DNA of 43,277 nt, from IMG/VR virus record IMGVR_UViG_3300020118_000145, positions 1-43,277 of that record, one strand, 5' to 3'. The stretch is from a virus. The first letter of the stretch is position 1; each line of letters begins with the position of its first letter. The notes under the pieces were generated by a model. That model made no database searches. It saw only the letters and a list, made by a program, of their open reading frames with translations, and was not told the origin of the DNA. The position numbers and the translations under genes were made by a program. Shown piece after piece: positions 1 to 6,452 of this stretch.

Positions 1-127
1 TAGGATCAATCCAAGCGCCTTGTTGAGGGGCCTTTGCATGGATGATACCCACGTTGCGCGCGGCGTCAACCCAAATGCGACGGTTTTTTCGATTGCCCTG
101 CAAGCTGGAGGTGGATTCATTCCGGAA
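1..127. repeat. Left copy of 127-bp terminal overlap (circular contig)
   Basis: Bases 1-127 are identical to 43151-43277. The overlap ends at the window end inside the first gene (its ATG at 38 recurs at 43188), so the second copy is a truncated duplicate. An overlap of exactly 127 bp equals a common assembler k-mer size, so I read it as the signature of a circular molecule of 43,150 bp. A genuine short direct terminal repeat is less likely but not excluded. Confidence 0.93.
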
Positions 128-295
128 TCGGGGTGTTTCAACTCGCGAGCTTGGGCCGCGTTCCTGAATGTGACGGAAGCGGCTTTCCGTTCCTACGTGA
201 AAAAACACGCGATTCCGTCCCGCAGCCCAGGCGGCGGGGCAATGTTCGTTGACGCCGCTGATTTTATTCGATGCGTTCCATTTGACAAAGGGTGA
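38..295 (+). CDS. Small HTH-type protein upstream of integrase, putative excisionase
   Basis: An 85-residue protein. I chose the ATG at 38 because GAGGGG lies 7 nt upstream; a TTG at 20 is possible but has no such site. The middle part (about residues 32-80: a run of the form SRAWAAFLNVTEAAFRSYVKK, then GGGAMFVDAADFIRCV) looks like a winged-helix/excisionase-type DNA-binding domain in which a residue run selects a helix and a short beta wing follows. Its stop is 3 nt before the integrase ATG, so the two are co-transcribed and probably coupled. That position fits a recombination directionality factor or a regulator of int. The fold is inferred from pattern only. A second candidate of the same type sits at 1919-2164 on the other side of attP. 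Confidence 0.6.
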   Translation: MDDTHVARGVNPNATVFSIALQAGGGFIPESGCFNSRAWAAFLNVTEAAFRSYVKKHAIPSRSPGGGAMFVDAADFIRCVPFDKG

Positions 296-298
296 ACG

Positions 299-1420
299 AT
301 GGCAGGCAAGAACCCGAACGGTGAAGGGTCGATTTTTCGATCCGGCACTAAATGGAAGGCTGTTGTCACTGTCGGGTGGACGCGAGACGGTAAACGGAGA
401 CGTCGCACACGAACCGCGAAGAGCCGAGCCGATGCCGCGGCGTTCCTCCGTGAAATGCTGACGGAGATTGCAACCGGAATCGGAACCATGTCGATCGACG
501 GCCGGCAAACGACCGGCGATTTTCTGACAGCTTGGCTGCGCGACGCCGTGAAGCCGTTGCGATCCGAAAATACGTACGCGAGTTATTCTCACGCCGTCGA
601 TCGGTTCATCCGGCCGCACATCGGACGTGTGCCGCTGGCCAAACTTACGCCGCAGCACATCCAGACAATGCTCGCCGGCTGGCGTGAAAGCAAAGTAGGT
701 GGACGCTCGCAGCGTCTGGCCTACGGAACACTCAACACGGCGATGAACTACGCACAGCGAATGCAGGTCGTGAAGTCGAATCCGTGCGAACCAATCGAGA
801 AACCGCGGAACACACGAAAAAAAATCAGACCATTCACACACGCCGAAGCCCGCAGCATTCTCGCCGCTGTGAAAGACACCAAGTGGGAAGCACCGTTGGC
901 ACTCGCGGTCACGACTGGATTGCGGCTCGCCGAGCTGTTCGGACTGAAATGGGAGCGAGTGGACCTGCAAACCAGAACGGTCGAGATCGTCGAACAGGCG
1001 ATCGACGTCGCCGGCCGCGTGATTGTCCGCGTGCCGAAGACAGCCGGCAGCATTAGAACCCTGGAAATATCGCCGGCCACTGCAGAGGCGTTGCAGCGTC
1101 ACCGGGCTATTCTGCTGAAAGAGGGCAATGCCGGCTCGTCGCTCGTCTGCCCTGCGCCACGCGGCGGACACCTTCGCCGATCGACGTTTAGCGCTCGATT
1201 CTGGCGACCGCTTTTGAAGAAACTGAACATCGAGCATCGTGGATTCCACCACTTGCGACATACCTACGCAACGCTCGCACTCGGGGCCGGCGTACCGGTT
1301 CACGTCGTTTCGAAGGTGCTCGGGCACGGCCGCAGCTCCACAACTCTCGACGTTTACGCACACACTTTAGAGCAGCAACAGGCCGCCGCGACGCACACAA
1401 TGCAGCAGCTTTTTGGCTGA
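299..1420 (+). CDS. int: Tyrosine recombinase (phage integrase)
   Basis: A 373-residue integrase that should recombine attP with a chromosomal tRNA-Pro gene. Residues 5-55 form an arm-binding (AP2-like) domain rich in Lys/Arg. Residues 70-165 are a SAM-like core-binding domain. Residues 175-365 are the catalytic domain. The catalytic set is visible: R209 (in TTGLRLAELFG), K247 (VPKTAG), H317-x-x-R320 (HHLRHTYA), H343 (LGHG) and Y353 (DVYAHT). All are present, so the enzyme looks active. The ATG follows AAAGGG by about 7 nt. The gene ends 51 bp before the attP core, the usual int-attP arrangement, and its transcript would run through attP to the terminator at 1544-1571. Confidence 0.97.
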   Translation: MAGKNPNGEGSIFRSGTKWKAVVTVGWTRDGKRRRRTRTAKSRADAAAFLREMLTEIATGIGTMSIDGRQTTGDFLTAWLRDAVKPLRSENTYASYSHAVDRFIRPHIGRVPLAKLTPQHIQTMLAGWRESKVGGRSQRLAYGTLNTAMNYAQRMQVVKSNPCEPIEKPRNTRKKIRPFTHAEARSILAAVKDTKWEAPLALAVTTGLRLAELFGLKWERVDLQTRTVEIVEQAIDVAGRVIVRVPKTAGSIRTLEISPATAEALQRHRAILLKEGNAGSSLVCPAPRGGHLRRSTFSARFWRPLLKKLNIEHRGFHHLRHTYATLALGAGVPVHVVSKVLGHGRSSTTLDVYAHTLEQQQAAATHTMQQLFG

Positions 1421-1471
1421 CGTGGCTACCACGTGGCCTCTTTTCACTTTTCAGAATCGCCGTAAGTCTAA

Positions 1472-1513
<42 letters not shown>

Positions 1514-1543
1514 TTACGTTTACGAATTGACACATGAGGCAAC

Positions 1544-1571
1544 AAAAACCCCGCTTTTCAGCGGGGTTTTT
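1544..1571 (+). terminator. Rho-independent terminator after int/attP
   Basis: Perfect hairpin with arms AAAAACCCCGC and GCGGGGTTTTT around the loop TTTTCA; the T run follows the GC stem. It is symmetrical, so it could act on both strands. It lies beyond the attP core. Integration would separate int from this terminator, which could change int expression between the circular and prophage states. Confidence 0.85.
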
Positions 1572-1712
1572 CTGTTTATTGATGTCGAGACGAGCGTTTA
1601 ATTCGCAATTCAGTTGCCGCAGTTAATTCGCGGTTGCGAGCACATCGTGGCTTATCACGTGGCTTACGTGACCTCGTTACCCAACTGATCTGCGGATCGT
1701 CACAGTTTTATT

Positions 1713-1732
1713 GAAATTTTCTTCAAAATTTC
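1713..1732. promoter_or_regulatory. AT-rich inverted repeat upstream of HTH gene
   Basis: GAAATTTT and AAAATTTC form a perfect 8-bp inverted repeat around CTTC. It lies in the gap between attP and the HTH/sigma/csrA block, about 190 bp before the ATG at 1919. It may be an operator or a weak hairpin. No T run of terminator type follows. The rest of 1664-1918 has no convincing gene, only a direct repeat GGCGCAAT (about 1785 and 1795) and one copy of the ACGAAACAGT motif at 1873-1882. Confidence 0.45.
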
Positions 1733-1872
1733 CTGCGAAATCTACTCGCGCCAAGTGCTGCACTGTTGATCGTCGGTTTGCGTTTGGCGCAATCCGGCGC
1801 AATTCCACGATTCATGGACACGCATACGAATAAGAATTTGCCGAGAACTGCGGAAACTTCAGGTAGATTTTT

Positions 1873-1882
1873 ACGAAACAGT
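1873..1882 (+). promoter_or_regulatory. Copy 1 of ACGAAACAGT motif
   Basis: The exact 10-mer ACGAAACAGT (here within TTTACGAAACAGTACATA) occurs four times in the window, all on the plus strand and all at or beside gene boundaries: 1873, 13237, 14209 and 20662. This copy lies 36 bp before the ATG of the HTH gene. It is a candidate promoter element or operator for a phage-encoded regulator. Confidence 0.45.
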
Positions 1883-1918
1883 ACATACGCAAATAACACA
1901 GTCACGAAAGCCGCGACA

Positions 1919-2164
1919 ATGACAACCGTCACGATGATTGATGAACTGATCGGAGCGGACGCAGAGTTCGGTTACCGGTTTGGTTGTGACGGATTGACGA
2001 GTCTGAACGAAGCGCGTTCTATTCTAGGCGGTGTCAGTACCGACACGGTCGATCGTCTTGCGGTTGAGAACCTGATTCGCAAAGGGAAGCGACGTGGGCC
2101 TAATGGCCGCATAGTCATCTGTCGTCGATCACTAATGAATTACATCGCTTCTCTTGAAGTCTAA
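1919..2164 (+). CDS. Excisionase-fold HTH protein
   Basis: An 81-residue protein from ATG 1919; ATG 1934 is an alternative. Residues 25-75 (SLNEARSILGGVSTDTVDRL, then a wing with KRRGPNGRIVICRRSLMNYI) match the pattern of the excisionase/AlpA (HTH_17) family: a helix-turn-helix that binds DNA, a short beta hairpin, and a final helix. Such proteins are excisionases or transcriptional activators. It lies between attP and the sigma factor and heads the regulatory block, so it may control both recombination and early transcription. Upstream lie an inverted repeat (1713-1732) and the shared ACGAAACAGT motif (1873), plausible binding sites. No strong Shine-Dalgarno sequence is visible. Confidence 0.65.
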   Translation: MTTVTMIDELIGADAEFGYRFGCDGLTSLNEARSILGGVSTDTVDRLAVENLIRKGKRRGPNGRIVICRRSLMNYIASLEV

Positions 2165-2222
2165 TTTTTGATCCACGCTCAATCTAAACGTGGCCACCGG
2201 TCTGCGCACAGGAAATCTAAAA

Positions 2223-2858
2223 ATGAAAAACGCTGAAACTAAAGAAAAAGCAAAAGAAAAAGAAAAAAAGCTATGGGCGGTCTACCAGGCTGATCACTCT
2301 ATCGAAAACCGAAATTCTCTCGTTTTGTTTTATCAGCAAATAGTTCGAGAAATCGCTAATCAAATCACAGTGCGTAAAAAAGTCGAGTTGCACGCTCCGT
2401 TTAATTTTGATGATTTGGTTAATGAAGGAAATATTGGCCTAATAAATGCAATCGACTCATTCAACCCACTTCTTGGATTCGATTTTCTGAGCTTCGCGTG
2501 GTCAAGAATTCGTGGGGAAATGATAGATGCAATCCGAGAACGCGTGAGCGATGAAGATTTCGTAATTTTCTCCTGTATGTCGAAGGAAGACGGTAACCAT
2601 TTTCAATTCGCTGATCACCGCGACAATACGAGCGAGTTCGAATCACTCGACTCATTCAACGACACATTGAATCAGCTCTGCGCCGATCAGTCGTGCGAAC
2701 TCACTGAACGCGAGCGGCAAATCGTCGTTCTGTACTACCACGAGGGCTTGACGTTTGAACAGATCGGCAAACAGCTTGAATTAAGCACGTCATGGGTGCA
2801 CGAGACGCACGCAAAAATTCTCACATCCCTCCGCGCCCGTCTAACCGCCGCCGCGTAA
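2223..2858 (+). CDS. Phage RNA polymerase sigma factor (FliA/WhiG-like)
   Basis: A 211-residue sigma70-family protein. ATG 2223 follows an AGGA about 10 nt upstream; a GTG at 2190 is possible. The Lys/Glu-rich N-terminus is followed by region 2 with the FliA/WhiG signature (LWAVYQAD..., FDDLVNEGNIGLINAIDSF, FLSFAWSRIRGEMIDAIRE), which melts and reads the -10 element. Region 4 near the C-terminus (LTERERQIVVLYYHEGLTFEQIG, then STSWVHETHAKIL) is an HTH for the -35 element. Between them I see little of the usual region 3, so it is a shortened form. It probably redirects host core polymerase to phage genes. The codons are more AT-rich than in neighbouring genes, suggesting separate acquisition. 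I did not find an obvious FliA-type promoter (TAAA-N15-GCCGATAA). Confidence 0.88.
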   Translation: MKNAETKEKAKEKEKKLWAVYQADHSIENRNSLVLFYQQIVREIANQITVRKKVELHAPFNFDDLVNEGNIGLINAIDSFNPLLGFDFLSFAWSRIRGEMIDAIRERVSDEDFVIFSCMSKEDGNHFQFADHRDNTSEFESLDSFNDTLNQLCADQSCELTERERQIVVLYYHEGLTFEQIGKQLELSTSWVHETHAKILTSLRARLTAAA

Positions 2859-2895
2859 CTCCCCACGTTCAAACGACACTATTAGGAATTGTAAC

Positions 2896-3489
2896 ATGGA
2901 AAAAACCGCCCTCGTCCTCCGCACCTGCAATCCCGACCTCACGTCACACGGCGGGTTCAAATGGCCGGATAACGGTCCGGTTGCCTGTCCCGACTGGGAC
3001 GCCACTCCGGAGTGCGGTCACGGCCTGCACGGCCTGTTGTGGGGCGAAGGTTGTGGCGAGCTGTTGAATTGGAGCACAGACGCGAAATGGCTCGTCGTCG
3101 AGGTGCTTGAATCGGAAATCGTTCAGCTCGGAACAGACAAGGTCAAGTTTCCGCGTGGTGCCGTCGTTCACTGCGGTGACCGCAAGTCAGCGACGGACTA
3201 TTTGCTTTCGAAGCTGACTAAGTCCGCCTCTGTCGTTGGCGCAACGGTTACAGCGGGAGACGGCGGCATCGCGACAGCGGGAGACGGCGGCACCGCGACA
3301 GCGGGATACGGCGGCACCGCGACAGCGGGAGACGGCGGCACCGCGACAGCTGGAGACGGCGGCGTTATCCAACTGAAGTTTTACGACGGTGTCCGCTATC
3401 GCGTCGTGACTCTCTACGTCGGAGAGGACGGAATTCTGCCGAACGTGAAATACAAACTCGACAAGGGCAAACCAGTTAAAGCGAATTGA
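2896..3489 (+). CDS. Octapeptide-repeat protein of unknown function (DUF7666-like)
   Basis: A 197-residue protein. The N-terminal 115 residues (with GHGLHGLLWGEG and WLVVEVLESEIVQLG) resemble a family of small phage and bacterial proteins in which a conserved head is joined to glycine-rich repeats; I assign this only from memory of the pattern. Residues 117-156 are five copies of an 8-residue unit of the form TATAGDGG, encoded by a 24-bp DNA repeat. A compact beta-rich tail (VIQLKFYDGVRYRVVTLYV) follows. The repeat region would suit a stacked beta-helix-like extension. It lies between sigma and csrA in a same-strand cluster. Function unknown. Confidence 0.75.
   Translation: MEKTALVLRTCNPDLTSHGGFKWPDNGPVACPDWDATPECGHGLHGLLWGEGCGELLNWSTDAKWLVVEVLESEIVQLGTDKVKFPRGAVVHCGDRKSATDYLLSKLTKSASVVGATVTAGDGGIATAGDGGTATAGYGGTATAGDGGTATAGDGGVIQLKFYDGVRYRVVTLYVGEDGILPNVKYKLDKGKPVKAN
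3244..3363 (+). repeat. 24-bp in-frame tandem repeat, five copies
   Basis: Five 24-bp units (3244-3267, 3268-3291, 3292-3315, 3316-3339, 3340-3363) encode five TATAGDGG-like octapeptides. Differences between units are few (ATC/ACC at the start, one GAC to TAC, one GCG to GCT). Near identity at DNA level points to recent expansion by slippage, so copy number probably varies between relatives. Confidence 0.95.
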
Positions 3490-3558
3490 ATCATGCGGCG
3501 AACACCAGACATGACACCGGACAACGGAGAGGATCGCGAACTATTTCGGAGGCGTGAC

Positions 3559-3666
<108 letters not shown>

Positions 3667-3700
3667 CTATCAATCAGGAACACGCACGGAGAATGGAATC

Positions 3701-3901
3701 ATGTTGGTACTCAGTAGACAGCGCGACGAGTCAATCATCATCGGCGACAACATCGTGATCACGATCGTTGACATTCGCGGCGACAAAGTCCGGCTCGGCA
3801 TCCAGGCACCGACTGAGATTTCCGTGCACCGGCAAGAGGTGTACGAGGCCATTCAGCGCGATAACTTGCGGGCCGCGGGACTCGATTCGGACGGCAAGTA
3901 A
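3701..3901 (+). CDS. csrA: CsrA/RsmA-family RNA-binding regulator
   Basis: A 66-residue CsrA. ATG 3701 follows GGAG by about 9 nt. The full family pattern is present: MLVLSR at the N-terminus (beta 1, with RNA-contacting L4 and R6), [25 protein letters not shown] (beta 2-4), [17 protein letters not shown] (beta 5 with the VHR RNA-binding triad at about residues 42-44, then the alpha helix). CsrA dimers bind GGA in hairpin loops of leaders and change translation or mRNA stability. The RGDKVRLGI and [11 protein letters not shown] segments are very like planctomycetal CsrA as I remember them, the main clue to the host. It is cotranscribed with the microprotein and sigma. Possible targets are the twin leaders before the decoration and capsid genes. 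Confidence 0.95.
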   Translation: MLVLSRQRDESIIIGDNIVITIVDIRGDKVRLGIQAPTEISVHRQEVYEAIQRDNLRAAGLDSDGK

Positions 3902-3949
3902 CACCAGCGATACGCGTGAACACGAACCACAATCGAAAGGAGCGTTCCA

Positions 3950-4384
3950 GTGTTGATTTACCTTGCCAGCCGCTATTCGCGGAGAGAAGAGCTGTGCGAA
4001 TACCGCGAACAGCTCAGGGCCGCTGGTCACCACGTCACAAGCCGGTGGCTGAACGGCGAACACCAGGCACTGGACACCAACGGCTCGGAACTGCCGGGAA
4101 CGCCGCAACAGGCAATGACGTTCGCAGCGGACGACTTCGGCGACCTTATGGCGGCCGACGTCGTGATCAGCTTCACCGAGCCGCCACGTTCCGCACCGAA
4201 CCGCGGCGGCCGACACGTCGAGTTCGGGATGGCAATCGCCACCGGTAAACGCGTGCTCGTCGTCGGTTACCGCGAGAACGTTTTCCACTGTCTGCCGCGT
4301 GTCGAGTTTTGCGAAACGTGGGCAGTAGCGCTGTCGGTACTCGCCGGGACACGCGGACTGCACTGCTGCAACAGCGTCAACTGA
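3950..4384 (+). CDS. Nucleoside 2-deoxyribosyltransferase-like protein
   Basis: A 144-residue protein starting at GTG 3950, with AAAGGAG 7 nt upstream. The opening (MLIYLASRYSRREELCEYRE...GHHVTSRWL) and later segments (DLMAADVVISFTE, GGRHVEFGMAIATGKRVLVVGYRENVFHCLP) match the nucleoside 2-deoxyribosyltransferase/DUF4406 Rossmann-like fold. There the GGxxVEFGxAxAxGK run carries the catalytic Glu and binds the nucleotide, and a D in the AADV segment contacts the sugar. True enzymes move deoxyribose between bases; some relatives hydrolyse nucleotides. In a phage early region it may salvage bases or feed modified nucleotides. It stands 48 bp after csrA. Confidence 0.75.
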   Translation: MLIYLASRYSRREELCEYREQLRAAGHHVTSRWLNGEHQALDTNGSELPGTPQQAMTFAADDFGDLMAADVVISFTEPPRSAPNRGGRHVEFGMAIATGKRVLVVGYRENVFHCLPRVEFCETWAVALSVLAGTRGLHCCNSVN

Positions 4385-4508
4385 TTCACCGGACCGGAAG
4401 GGCCGTGGTCGCTCCGCGGTTGCGATACGGGATGCGCGAGAGCCGTCCCAGAGAGTTCGTTACTCACCTGGTCCAATAACAAAACCATCAACGCACGAAA
4501 GGACAAAA
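4385..4508. other. Intergenic gap without gene
   Basis: A 124-bp gap between the deoxyribosyltransferase-like gene and the AAA ATPase. I see no gene, hairpin terminator or clear promoter. The last bases hold the ribosome site GAAAGGA for the next gene. Confidence 0.6.
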
Positions 4509-5327
4509 ATGCAAAGCGTTCTCGACCTGTTATTCAACCCGAATAAACAACAACGTCCGCGCCGGACGCTGATCTACGGTAAAGGTTGGTCCGGAAAAAC
4601 GTATTTCGGTGCGTCATTTCCGCGGGCCGTGTTCCTTCCGACCGAAGACGGACAAAGAGACGTGTACGTCGGTCAATTCGGTGTGACCGAAGAGCCGCGG
4701 TCACTGCCGCTGCCAGCCGGTTACGACGGCTTCAAAAACTATATCAATCAGTTTTTGGAACTTCCCGAGCTGCCGTTTCTCAATCTCGTGATTGACACGA
4801 TTGACGGCCTGCATCCGTGGATCGTGGACAAAGTCCGTACCGAGCACGACGAAAAAGAGCGCGGCTATGGCCGCGAGTTCACGTTTATCGCCGAAGAGTG
4901 GCAGAAGATTCTCAACGCGCTAGAAGGCCTGAACGTCGCACGGAAAATCGGAATCGTACTGCTGTGTCACGAGCGCGTCGAAAAGATCGACGATCCGACC
5001 GGTAGTCCATACGACCAGACCGTCCCCATGCTCGCGTCGTCGAGCGACAAACAAAAGGGGCCGCTCGACTTGGTTTGCGATTGGTGTGACGAGGTTCTTT
5101 GGGCGACGACGGAAGTCTTCAAGGTCGAGCACGATGCCGGGTTCGGGAAGAAAACGCACACCGGTGTTACCGGCAATCGCATCCTGCGAACGACGATGAA
5201 GGCCACGCACCGCGCGAAAAACCGTCTCAACATGCCGGATGAAATTCCGCTCAGCTACACGGAACTCGCCAAGTATTACCCGGCTGCCAACATCGCCGGA
5301 ACCGTGCTTAACGGCTCGTCGAAGTGA
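4509..5327 (+). CDS. Phage AAA-type ATPase (AAA_24-like)
   Basis: A 272-residue P-loop ATPase. The Walker A motif GKGWSGKT lies near residues 24-31. A Walker B-like strand FLNLVIDTIDGLH is near residue 95, with further conserved HERVEK and RTTMKATHRAKNR runs. This is the phage nucleotide-binding protein family found in early operons beside DUF669 or recombination proteins. Members are thought to act with ssDNA-binding or recombination partners in replication, but the precise role is not settled. The ATG at 4509 follows AAAGGA by about 7 nt. The next gene is the DUF669 protein, the usual partner, which strengthens the call. Confidence 0.85.
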   Translation: MQSVLDLLFNPNKQQRPRRTLIYGKGWSGKTYFGASFPRAVFLPTEDGQRDVYVGQFGVTEEPRSLPLPAGYDGFKNYINQFLELPELPFLNLVIDTIDGLHPWIVDKVRTEHDEKERGYGREFTFIAEEWQKILNALEGLNVARKIGIVLLCHERVEKIDDPTGSPYDQTVPMLASSSDKQKGPLDLVCDWCDEVLWATTEVFKVEHDAGFGKKTHTGVTGNRILRTTMKATHRAKNRLNMPDEIPLSYTELAKYYPAANIAGTVLNGSSK

Positions 5328-5370
5328 TCCACTCATTCAGCGTAACGACTCACACAAAGGAAACACGAAC

Positions 5371-5844
5371 ATGGCTGACCTTACCGGTTTCGATGCGAAC
5401 CAACACGAGCCGACAGTCGCTTTCGACTGCATTCCGGCCGGCGATTACGACGTCATCATCACGTCGAGTGCGATGGAACCGACAAAAGACGGCAAAGGCA
5501 AATTTCTAAAACTGGAACTGCAAGTCCTGAACGGCCCGTTCCAAAACCGCAAACTTTTTGATCGGCTGAACCTGGTCAATGCGAACGAAACCGCGATGAA
5601 GATCGCCCGCGGGATGCTGTCCGCAATCTGCCGCGCCGTCGGCGTGCTCACTCCGAAGGATTCGAGCGAGCTGCACAACAAGCCGCTGACCGCGAAAGTC
5701 GCCGTAAAGCGTGCCGACGCGAAGTATGACGAGGCGAACGAAATCAAGGGCTACAAGCCGCGCGGCAGCACGACGGCACCGACACAGAACACCGCGGCCG
5801 GGAATCCCGGTCAAGTCGCATCCGGCTCGCCCTGGAAACTGTAG
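5371..5844 (+). CDS. DUF669 family protein (ssDNA-binding-like)
   Basis: A 157-residue protein. ATG 5371 is supported by AAAGGA 9 nt upstream; earlier in-frame starts lie inside the previous gene. Features of the family are visible: PAGDYDVIITSSAMEPTKDGKGKFLKLELQVLNGPFQNRKLFDRLNL (an OB-like beta barrel), then the MLSAICRAVGV helix, a Lys-rich strand, and a disordered Gly/Ser/Thr tail ending in PWKL. A flexible C-terminal tail is typical of single-stranded DNA-binding proteins and their recruitment role. It follows the AAA ATPase as in many phages, probably in replication or recombination. Confidence 0.82.
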   Translation: MADLTGFDANQHEPTVAFDCIPAGDYDVIITSSAMEPTKDGKGKFLKLELQVLNGPFQNRKLFDRLNLVNANETAMKIARGMLSAICRAVGVLTPKDSSELHNKPLTAKVAVKRADAKYDEANEIKGYKPRGSTTAPTQNTAAGNPGQVASGSPWKL

Positions 5845-5901
5845 GCGGCCGAGCATTCACATTCCACGAATCCTATTTTCACCACAACGAAAGTGAGAAC
5901 C

Positions 5902-6321
5902 ATGAAGCCCGAGGAAATCAAATCCGCCCCGCTGTGTGATCTGCTTTTCGAGCTGATCGTCACCGACGACGACCGACACGAACTCACACAGCTTTCCAAT
6001 GATTTGCGGAGCGAGATTCATCGCCGCATGAAAAAGCCAGAGACGTCAGCGACGACAGCGGTCGCGACCGCCAATTGCCAAGCGACGTGTGCGGCTGTAG
6101 TGCCGAAACCGTCGCACGAGTCGCCAACAGTAGTGTTCGACACGCCGATGCTACGGCGCATGATGAATGCCGCTATTCGCAACCTGCACGTCAACCACTC
6201 CGAAGACTACGGAGGCCGCGAACTGTGGGTCGCTGTGCGTGACCTGTTCGGCATCGGATCGAAGACGGCACAGGAACTGTGCAAACACTTCGGATTCCGA
6301 CCGGCGCACCCGCTGAACTGA
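5902..6321 (+). CDS. Hypothetical early protein
   Basis: A 139-residue protein from ATG 5902 (GTG 5893 possible). N-terminal helices (CDLLFELIVTDDDRHELTQLSNDLRSEIHRRM) are followed by an Ala/Thr-rich linker (about residues 48-75) and a C-terminal domain of about 55 residues. The latter ends in DLFGIGSKTAQELCKHFGF, a glycine-turn-helix resembling phage proteins of unknown role. I do not recognise the family. It lies between the DUF669 and helicase genes, so a part in replication is plausible. The next 131 bp (6322-6452) hold no gene that I can support. Confidence 0.65.
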   Translation: MKPEEIKSAPLCDLLFELIVTDDDRHELTQLSNDLRSEIHRRMKKPETSATTAVATANCQATCAAVVPKPSHESPTVVFDTPMLRRMMNAAIRNLHVNHSEDYGGRELWVAVRDLFGIGSKTAQELCKHFGFRPAHPLN

Positions 6322-6452
6322 CCTACTTGCACCGGAAGCCAGCGAGAGACGCGGGCGATTACGGCCGAGGACGAAATCCGGGCCAGCGGGACCGTTCGAG
6401 GTGGTCGAACGTTGCCCGCCCGGTGCTTTTGGTTTTCAAGGAATCGTTTTAG

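Noticed and set aside
1-127. Biological direct terminal repeat
   Set aside because: Length equals a usual assembler k-mer and it begins and ends at no functional boundary, cutting through a gene start.
3244-3363. Possible CRISPR-like array
   Set aside because: The repeats are adjacent 24-bp units without spacers and translate in frame to octapeptides.
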